Notes under the pieces: generated by a model
What the model was told of the DNA's origin: nothing
Databases searched by the model: none
What the model saw: the letters and a program-made list of their open reading frames with translations, nothing else
Shown here: in pieces, positions 55,134 through 64,000 of the stretch
Position numbering within the stretch: position 1 is the first letter of the stretch
Layout: every line of letters starts with the position of its first letter
From: Epiperipatus broadwayi
Lineage: Eukaryota; Onychophora; Udeonychophora; Euonychophora; Peripatidae
NCBI GenBank assembly: GCA_028023455.1
Contig: JAQFVV010012529.1
Location: 870,001 to 934,000, forward strand
Reading direction: 5' to 3'
DNA: 64,000 nucleotides
Position numbers and translations under genes: made by a program

Positions 55134-58032
55134 TAAATTAAGGAAAGAATAAATATTATTGAGTTATAATATGTAGTTAAGATGGAAATATTATCTTTTC
55201 CATTACTAGATTTTTGTGTGACTCCATCAGCAAACTGTAGTTATTAACAATCCATGCAAATAAATAAATTGGTGATGAGACTGGAACTTTTTGACAACTC
55301 TCTCACAAAAAAAAAAAATGAAATGGTTTGTTGCGTTGTTGAGCTACTATGGACTTTTATCAATAACTCATAAGAATAAATAAATAAATTATTAAGAAAT
55401 TTACACTTAAAAAACCATACAATTAAATAAATAAATAAATACAACTGTTTAATTTCAAGATGTTGGAATTTATTGCAAGAATGTAGAAGTTTTATCTCAC
55501 TTATTAATAAGAACTGTAAAATTTAAAAAATTATTAAGAATTTAAAAAGCTGCAGTTCATAATAGAAATAGACTGGTACTATTAACTTCATAAAATTCTT
55601 TGCAACTCCATTAGTCATATATCTATGACTTCATATTTCTCTACTGCAGACTTTAAGCATGTTGATTTCATTCATTAATTTCAGAATATACAGCACTGCC
55701 ATTAAATATAGTCTATTTTAATGAGAAGTTTGATATAAATTCATTTTTTATTCCTGGATTTATTCATAAACTCATAGCATCTTTTGTCAACATCTATTCT
55801 TTAATATTTTAGAAGTATAATTTCTTTATTGTATTCTTGATTTTTAAAAAAAAGGTTTTCTACTGAAATTATTTATAGAACAACAATGAAATAAACTCTA
55901 TTTAGGATGGAATAGATATCGATCAAACTGTATAATCTTTAATTAGTTTATTTTATTTTATTAAATGATTAACCTGTTGAATGGAAATTAATCAACATTT
56001 TAATTTTATTTCTTTAAAGAAGTTTATATTTTATTGATGTGTCATATGAAATATCCATAATCATGAATATATATATATTTTAAAGTAAAACATTGTTTTT
56101 AGAGTGTATACATATATATTTGTCTTTTCAGTGATTCTGAATGCAAGTTAATTTTATTCAATGGCATGCAGTCTCAAGGTAAACTAACCATTAGCAATTA
56201 CAGTTATGATTTAGTTAAATAAGATTATTTATTTAAAGTAATCAACAATTATCATAAAAATAATTTTAAGTTAATATATGATAACTAATTATATTTAGGA
56301 ATTTTGGGAAAGGATGAGAATGAAAGCATTTCATCAATTATAAATTTTTGCTGTCAACTGATGATTTAAAACTATCATTTTGATATAATTCCATTCATTC
56401 TGACAGAAGTCTGTTCTAATATTTAATAAATTGATTATATCAGCTCAAATTTTAAGCTATTTCAACAACTTCATTGAGTCTTAATTTATAGTTTTTCTTG
56501 AAAATGATGTAACTCATGAAAATATGTGGCTAATATTAATTGTAACATTTATATAAAATAAAAATATCTTTAAAAAATTATGGTACCAATGTACTCAACT
56601 ACTTAAATTCTATTTTATGTTTAGTTAAATCTTTACACATTGCTTCGATATCATGAATTAATACTAGTATGACTAATGGATAAAGTTAAGATTTTTTTAT
56701 TTGGAAAAGGGATCTATCACAATACGATTTCTTAATTTATAAATTCAATGTATAATCTAAGACCTCATTACTTTTTATTGACAGTTTTTTTTTTCCAACT
56801 TTTATTTGCATTTTCAGTTTCTTATTTGGTTTTGAGAGAAGGAGGGGAGGTGAATATGGTCAATTGTAAATTTTTAAGGTTTATTTTGATTTCATGTGAT
56901 TATACATATTAAATGTATAATTTCTAACAACTTCTTACTTAAAATTGATAGATTTGTTTGGAATTTTTATTCATATTATTTAACTTGAAACTTTTTAAAT
57001 TCCTTATTTGGTTTTTAAAAATTGAGGAGAGGGGGAGAAAATACTGTAAATTTATGTGAACTTTTATGAAAACAATAATTGTCAGTTATGTTCAATGCAA
57101 ATTACAAATAAAACAATGCAAATAAAAACAAACTGGTTGGCTTTGAAACAACAACAAATTTAAAAAAGGTTAAAATGAAACATTTCTTATTTATTTAGAT
57201 TCTCAATAGTTTTTTTTTTTTACATAAAAAAAAAAAGCATTGCTGCTTTGTGTTGATTGAGTAATTTGGCAGTCATGGTGTGGGTGGATAATGCAAAATT
57301 GCTCTAAACTTCCTCTTAGCTTTTTTACTCTATCATTGATGATTCCTAAATGAAAAAAAAAATAAAGCAATTTAAATGAACAACTCCAAGTTTTATGTTT
57401 ACATTTCTTTTTCAAATAAAAACATTTTAACAATATTAATGAAAAACAAATTTTATTTTTAAATTAATTTCTCAAAGGTAAACATAAAAAAAAATTATTT
57501 ATTGTAACACTGGAAAATGTTTAATTTTTATCTTTTATTTTCTGTTCTATTAAATGCCTTTATATTAACTTGCCTGTCTGTGTACGCTTCTGTCTGTATG
57601 TCCATATGTCCACATTTTTGAACTTTTAAGAATGAAAAAAAAAATCATTTCTCATTTAGAACTCTAACTCACTGTCTTTCCAAGAGAAGAAAACTTCTTA
57701 ACAACTGAGCCAACGAAAATATTACATTTGTAAAATAAAATTTTGTTAATATTGATTTAATTGCTATTTAATTAAATTAATTAAAATTTAAAAATATATA
57801 TTGGATAGAAACATTACATTTGTAGAATAAAATTTTATTAATATTGATTTGTACTTAATTAATTAAAAAACTAATACATAAATATTTTTATATAGTAGAA
57901 AAGTATATTTTTTATTTTTATGTTTATTATTAAAATTATACTTTTTGTCAGCTGTTTTTGTAGTTTTAATCACTTTTTAAAATATGTAAATATAACTAAA
58001 AAGTAAAAAAAATAATATGTAATTTTTAAAAA
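55134..58032. other. No gene recognised
   Basis: AT-rich. 57715-57880 contains a twofold direct repeat around ATTACATTTGTARAATAAAA. Nothing else supportable. Confidence 0.45.
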
Positions 58033-58372
58033 AAATAATACTTTTATACAAATAGCCAACTAAAGAGTAGAAAAATAACAAAGTAATCTGCCTCTCTGTT
58101 AATTTGCCATTCTTGGAAAATATCAGAAATCTTAAGAATCTATACTAGTTATAAAAAAATTGGAAATTGCAGGAATATTGTCATTTCATAAAAGCATTTG
58201 AAGTTAATGCTTTTATAAAGTCACAATATTTCTGCAATTGTTTTATAATTAGTGTAGATTTTTAAGTCTTCTGATATTTTCCAAGAATGGCAAATTAACC
58301 AAGAAGCAGATTACTTTATTTTTCTACTTTTTAGTCAGCTATTTACATAAAAGCATTATTTAAAAAAATGTT
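58033..58372. repeat. Foldback with almost no spacer, arms about 165 bp
   Basis: 58033-58200 is mirrored by about 58203-58372. TAATTTGCCATTCTTGGAAA faces TTTCCAAGAATGGCAAATTA. The centre is GAAGTTAATGC. The family is not recognised. Confidence 0.85.
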
Positions 58373-58896
58373 TTTTACATTTTTTTTTAACTATTTACAA
58401 ACCTATATTTTACTTACATAAAACATATTAAATTAAATTTATCATTTTAGTTATTTTAGTATTATTTCATGATGTAGATGCAGTGTTTTAAAGAAACAAA
58501 CATAAAATACAATGTAGGTAGCGTAATTCATCAGTATCATAATTATGAGCCCAATTTAAGAATTTTTAGAGAGAGGAAGGTATTTTATCAATTAGATATT
58601 TTTGCTGTCAAATAATACATTTATAATGACCAATTGGCATAAATTACTAGCATATTAATAGCTTTTATTCTCTATAGTTAACAGTTTTATTTGGAGATAT
58701 TTAAGGAAAAAATTTAATTATCAACAATCAATTAATTTGTGTGTATTTGTTAGTTAATAAGAATGTTTAACAATAAAAGTTTGACATATATTGATCAGTC
58801 TGAATATTTGTAAAATTATTTTGAATTAAAAAATATATATTAAAAATAAAAATATATATTAAAAATAAAATTGTTTTGCCTTATATTTAAGAATAG

Positions 58897-59244
58897 ATGT
58901 ACCCCTTTACCCATTTTCTAGATCCAGCTGTGAATAATTTTCTTATTAAAGCACAATGGATTATGAAATCTGTAAGTTCGATTTTCAAGAATTTAATCAC
59001 CACATGTATACCCTATGCATTAAAAAAAGAACTTAGTGAAAAATGCAGTAGTTGGAAAGAATTACTTCCAAACATCAAAATAAAAAAGTTCAAAATTTAC
59101 CATTTGAAAAATCTACTTTTTGTATTCTGGTATATAATATTAAAATTTATCACTGAGCTTTCAACATTTGTCAATCAAAAGCAAGGCCAATGTAATCTTG
59201 TAATGGGGGAGTGTAAGATATCCAGCCAGCAAAATCTTAGGTAA
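58897..59244 (+). other. Unassigned 115-codon ORF
   Basis: Opens at ATG 58897 directly after TAAGAATAG and runs 115 codons, long for this composition. It has a hydrophobic stretch (LKNLLFVFWYIILKFITELS, about residues 69-88) and a cysteine-bearing tail. No family was recognised. An internal GTAAGT at 58971-58976 could be a donor, so this may be an exon rather than a whole gene, or pure chance. Confidence 0.2.
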
Positions 59245-59514
59245 AGGCAAATGATTGATGCTAATTCATATATTTGCATAAAGTATGACAAAATTGTAAA
59301 TAAATTGTTGAATATTATTTTACATTTAAATAATAAAAAGTATTATAATCAACCTAGACATTATCAATAAATTAAAAATAAATAAGTTGTTTTTATTGAA
59401 ATAGTATTGGTCAGATTTCAATGTTTTATCTTTGCTTAATGCTATTTTTAAAAAGGTGTTAATAACAAAACAATAGATAGAATTTTAAAAGAATTTGAGT
59501 GTAGAAAAATTATA

Positions 59515-59745
59515 AAAAAGTTAAAGATAGCTTCTGGATGACTGTATTAGATCCAAAGATCTAGCTGTAGTGCTCTCAGATCCAAGGCTCCTTGCTGATG
59601 AAGGCCACAAGATAGAAACTAGTCTGGGAATATTGGGTGAGTAGGCATGAGGTAGGGATTTTAATGCACAAACCTTTTACCATCCATTAATTACTATGTC
59701 TTGCACTGTGTAACTTACTGTGTGGACAGAGTTGCTATTATTTTA
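59515..59745 (+). repeat. R1 repeat, partial copy
   Basis: The unit middle part from AGATAGCTTCTGGATGACTG to GTGTGGACAGAGTTG, including CTGATGA (59595-59601) and GAAAC (59615-59619). Confidence 0.7.
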
Positions 59746-61523
59746 ATATTATAGGGATATTGGTAGATTTATTAAAGAAATCTATATCTGATCTTAAACC
59801 ATGCTATCTCAGCCTTTTTCAGGATTATATTTGTGACTTGGTCAGCAACTTTCCATTAGGAAATCTTTAAGTTTTGGGTTTCAGAGAAGGTATGATAATA
59901 AAATTGAACATAAAGGAATAGGTGGTAGAACACTATCATAAATGGAATGTGCAACTTAAATTTGATTCAATATGGAGAATCTCATTCAAACTAGAAACCA
60001 TGAAGATTGACATATCCATAGATATTTCTTGATTCAATGAATAGATGTGATCATTCTTATAATTCCAATAGTGAATTACACTCTCTCTTGTTGAATAATC
60101 TGAGTGGCATATTGTCTTAAAAATCATGCTAATGACAGTTGAGTTTGAGACATTTCTTTAAAACTGTCTAATTTTAACAGCAATGAGAGAGAGTGGTAGA
60201 AAATGATGACTCAACAAGCCATACACATTTCAGCTTGAATTTTACTTTTTTAATCTTTTTTTTTTTTCCTGTCTCAATTTGATTTTCCTTTTTTGAGCTT
60301 CTGTTTACTTGTCTGGATAGATCAAATGCTAATGAGAGTTAGAAGAATGGATATTGTTGGAATGGATGGGCTTATCTTATTATGTGACTCTTTATCAGTT
60401 TCATTTCTCTGCTTTGTCATTTCATGCTTTTAAGAGCAAGAGCTTTTTAGAAGGTTAAGAAATATTCAGTTGCTCAAGATTGAGCAATAACAGGTCTGTG
60501 ATGTTCATAGATGTCTAGGTTTATGTGTATTACACTAAAGGGATCAGTATGTTATTATAATTCTCAGGCTTAAATGCTCAAAAAACCTTGATGTAATCTT
60601 TGTGCTAGGGGGAAAAACTTGCAATTATATTCATCAAGTGAAAAACTTTAAGCAGGATATAAAGCTCATTTTTGCACCTGCCCTTTATATACATCTCCTG
60701 TTACTATTACAAATTGAATGATTTACTGAGATTTTTGGACCAGTAACCAAAATTGCATAAAAAACAGTGGAACAAACTTATTATATGTGTCCTTGAAAAA
60801 AGATCATTGTTGATAAAATGCTGGGATAATAAATAACTATCTGGTGCTTATGATGGTGTGTTGTTTATAATAAAGTAAGCTGTTGCTGTGGAAGCCAGTA
60901 AAACTGGATAAGGTCAAAGAGACTTTCATCTCCTCTTTCAGAAAGTAAGAAAATCTTTAGACAAACACTAAGATAGTCCAAATTCTCTATATGTCAGGAA
61001 AAAACTTTGCATTCAAAAAATACATATAACTATGACTATCTTTCCTAGGTAGCAAAGACTTCTAATAAATAATATAAAACACATTTACATTTTATATAAA
61101 GAAATTATATACATCCAAGGAATATTGACCAATAATAATTAATCTGATCATTAAGACTTTCACCATATTTTCAAATTTTTAAGCAAATGAGGTGAGTAAA
61201 AAGAAACAAAAAAGGACAAAATTATATTAGTAGAAAACATGGAAACGAATTTTTTAAAACAATTCTTTGATATGAATATTATCAAATTACTCTGGAGAGT
61301 AGATCACATAATCTGTTGATATCAAAAAAGTAACTGACAACATATCAGCAGAGATTTTGAATATCTACTGCTATACACATTATAAATACCTATTAATTAT
61401 AAATTTTGGCAATGTATTTTTTATAATATGTTGTATGTGTGCATATATAAACAGCTCTCAATAATTATGTATTCTTATTTTTAATATTTTAATTTTATTA
61501 AAAATATATATTTGTGATTATAG
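59746..61523. other. No gene recognised upstream of TRPT1 exon
   Basis: AT-rich. The start-codon exon of TRPT1 should lie somewhere upstream of 61524 but could not be identified. Confidence 0.45.
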
Positions 61524-63760
61524 CGAAGTTCAAATGATATTCAATTATCTAAAAAATTGTCTTGGCTTTTACGTCATGGAGCTTTAAAAGAAGGATTCGC
61601 ACCTGATGAAGGTAAGATAATTTTTTGTTTGAATTTAAAAAAATACAATAGGCAATGTTCATATATTATTTTTCTATTATGATTTTTTTATTAACTTTTT
61701 ATTTGTTACTTGACTATACTCAAGCTTATAGTAGATGACTGTAGAGTAGAATTAAGCTAATTGCTCAGGGAAGAATAACTTTTATAATTATTAGGCTGTT
61801 ATGAATTCATTACTTCCTTTAAAATCTTAATGATTTAATGATAAGATATAATTTAAATTTTGAAGTAATATAATACATTGATATTTATGTATTAGATCTG
61901 CTGCCCATGTTTACTATGGTAGAATGTCATATTTTTTTTCTGTAGGGGTGCGTTGTGAAATGTGGTATTAAAAAATCACAACTACCTGTTTTTATTTAGT
62001 AACATAATGTGTTTATTATTTTTGTGTACAAATTTATACTTTTCACATTGATAAAAATTTGATCTTTTAATACAGCATTCTGCTGTTGCATAAATTCCCT
62101 TCCCCCATTGGCACATTTTACAGATGCAAACACAAGCAGCAGATCTAATACATAATTACCAACACATTTAATTTTGAATATTATGAATTATGTTCTTTAT
62201 TAGATGGTATTTTGAAATTTTTTTAAAAATTAACTTGTCTATTATTAGAATATTTTATAAAATAATACTTATTATTAATATTGTCTGATTAGTTGATTAA
62301 CAGAAAAGAAAAAAAAATGTTAAGCCTGCTTATGGCCTGAAAAATTTCTCAAGTTCTCTCAGATTAGACTCAAAATCAAAATTGTGGTCATGTAGCAGCA
62401 TCTTCATCAATCTTGCCAAAGCATTCTGAGTCATAGTTTATATATAATTTAACAAATAAGCTTTGATATTTAGAATTGTATATAAAGTTATGAAATCCTT
62501 ACATTACAAGGATTCACATTTATAAGTGAAATATTGTAATATATTTTTAATTTAGCATAGGTATGATAAAAATTCATCAATTTATTTGCATGCTATGGAA
62601 AAAGGACATATATTTGAGAGAGATAGCATAAGAATGATTGGATATACTAATAAAAGAAGTGAGAGAAAAATAAAAGAAGCTATATTAATTAAGAAGATAA
62701 AATCAAATCTGAATAGAGATGGGGGAGGGGTAAAGACATTATTTTTATAGGAATATTAGTAATAATAGAGAAAATGTATATATAAAGTCTTGTAAAATAA
62801 AAAGTTTAAAAATTGAATAAAAAGTTAAAGAAATTGATAATAGAGAAAGATGTATTAAAGAAATATATGAAAAAGAGGCTAAGGATTTTGAAAAAAGTCA
62901 GTTATAAATTTAAAAAGAAAGAGGAAGATTATGCAAAAGATGAATAGAATAAATAAGTAAATTATGAAAGGGAATAAAGATAAGAATAGGAATAAAAATT
63001 ATTAATAAAAGAATAAGTATAGATAAATAATAAAAAAGGAAGGAAATGAATTAGATTTATAGGTATTAAAAGTAAAATAAAAAGGTGATAAAAATATATT
63101 AGAGAGTAATGTAGAATAATAGATAGGAAGAAAAGGTGAAAAGTAAAAAGAAAGTAGAAATAGTAAAGAAATAATAAATAGAAAAAAAAGGGAAGTAAAG
63201 GTATAGGGTTAAAATAAAATATGATTATGAATAATAATGTAAAATATGTATTATTATATGTATTTTTATATGTATATAAAATAATGGTTATATGATTATA
63301 TGTTTAAATGTTGTAGCTCTGATGAAGTTTGCAGGACAGCCAAACTGTTAGAAAATTAATGGAATTATATTAAAAAAATTTTGCATTAAAGTGTATATGT
63401 GATTTATAAAAAATAATATATATGAATATATTTTTATAATATGATTAGCGATAGTAATTCTAAATATTAAGTTAGTTCATTTTGTCCTTTTTAAAAGTAG
63501 GTTTTTATATGCTTAAGTTACTCTTGCACATAAAGATTTAAAATAAAGCAATTTTAAATATAAACTAGTTTGTTTTGACTTTTTTTTTTTTAGGTGGCTT
63601 TTTATATGTTCAAGATATTCTTGCACATAAAAATTTTAAAAAATATAAACTAGAGGATATTGAAAGAGTTGTAAGTAATTGTGAAAAGCAACGATTTCAT
63701 CTTGAAAAGAATATAAATGGTTCACTGAAGATAAGAGCCAATCAAGGACATTCTTTTGAG
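61524..63760 (+). CDS. TRPT1: TRPT1/Tpt1 tRNA 2'-phosphotransferase, two internal exons (partial)
   Basis: Exon 61524-61611 (88 bp) encodes RSSNDIQLSKKLSWLLRHGA, then LKEGFAPDE and the first base of a Gly codon. Exon 63594-63760 (167 bp) completes the Gly, gives GFLYVQDILA, then LEDIERVVSNCEKQRFHL and KIRANQGHSFE. This is the N-terminal RNA-recognition half of the KptA/Tpt1 fold. The RHG motif (Arg-His) and the Arg of RANQGHS correspond to three of the four residues of the family's Arg-His-Arg-Arg catalytic set; the fourth would lie in exons beyond the window. The enzyme transfers the 2'-phosphate left at tRNA splice junctions to NAD+. Introns are GT-AG, phase 1 between the exons. The donors are GTAAGA and a weaker GTTTGT. 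The start exon is not found. Confidence 0.92.
61612..63593. other. TRPT1 intron carrying a Penelope-like fragment
   Basis: 1982-bp intron. A PLE 3' fragment in the same orientation as the gene occupies about 62570-63360. The rest is AT-rich without features. Confidence 0.8.
62570..63360 (+). pseudogene. Penelope-like element 3' fragment in TRPT1 intron
   Basis: At about 62572-62715 the plus strand reads SIYLHAMEKGHIFERDSIRM and then RKIKEAILIKKIKSNLN. This is the end of the PLE GIY-YIG domain (H...GH.F...., RKI.EA.LI.....N). The 3' UTR follows, with stops, to a GCTCTGATGAAGTTTGCAGG...CAAACTGTTAG tail at 63317-63350, which resembles the tail of the PLE at 3.7 kb. Confidence 0.7.
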
Positions 63761-64000
63761 GTTTGTATAATATAGAAGTATTTTAATATACATTGTTCAG
63801 AATTCAAATAATATTTCTTTAAATCTACATTATATATTTACATTTACATCTGTTTAATTGGAAAACTTATATCAGTGAAAACTGTTTTGCTGCTAGTTTA
63901 CTGTTTGTCAACTGTTTGTTTTGATTGTGATCTCACATTGTCCTATCTGATATATACAATAGTCCTATGAAAATAGAAGAATAAACTGGAAAATTTTCAT
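63761..64000. other. Start of the next TRPT1 intron
   Basis: AT-rich intron sequence to the window edge. No further exon was seen. Confidence 0.6.

Overview
The window is a very AT-rich piece of an invertebrate animal genome. Genes are spliced with GT-AG introns, exons are tiny relative to introns, and most of the DNA is decayed transposons. Exact taxonomy cannot be read from the sequence. The eS30 tail reads much like arthropod homologues, so an arthropod such as an arachnid is a reasonable guess but only a guess.

Two host genes are identifiable. (1) FAU, the fusion of the ubiquitin-like protein FUBI with ribosomal protein eS30, lies on the minus strand from a non-coding first exon at about 11403 down to the stop codon at 1023. 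Its four coding exons rebuild a 133-residue precursor, the same length as the human protein. Its largest intron (1272-7973) carries Penelope-like and LINE remnants. (2) TRPT1/Tpt1 (tRNA 2'-phosphotransferase) lies on the plus strand near the right edge. Two coding exons (61524-61611 and 63594-63760) are visible, the rest runs out of the window, and a Penelope-like fragment sits in the intron between them.

Layout: 1-11.4 kb FAU, with a 47-bp minisatellite, Penelope-like (PLE) fragments and a plus-strand LINE. 11.8-12.8 kb decayed minus-strand LINE. 12.9-14.1 kb tandem and inverted copies of an unnamed repeat, here called R1. 15.5-32.9 kb one 17.4-kb LTR retrotransposon (Ty3/gypsy pol, LTRs about 2.3 kb, 4-bp ACAG target duplication). 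That element has itself been hit by a pogo/Tigger-like MITE in its 5' LTR, a 1.7-kb Mutator-like element in its leader, a palindromic tRNA-SINE dimer in integrase, and a 1.9-kb solo LTR of another family near the end of integrase. 33-36 kb foldback and a hAT-type terminus. 36.4-41.5 kb a long copy of the same pogo/Tigger-like family. 42-60 kb foldbacks, a minus-strand PLE, more R1 copies, and long stretches with nothing recognisable. 61.5-63.8 kb TRPT1.

The outstanding structural theme is the number of hairpin-forming inverted duplications (nine or more, arms about 65-380 bp) built from unrelated repeat families. Several tails also carry a hammerhead-ribozyme-core-like CTGANGA...GAAAC signature. 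These, together with the nested insertions with readable target duplications, are the most interesting parts of the window.
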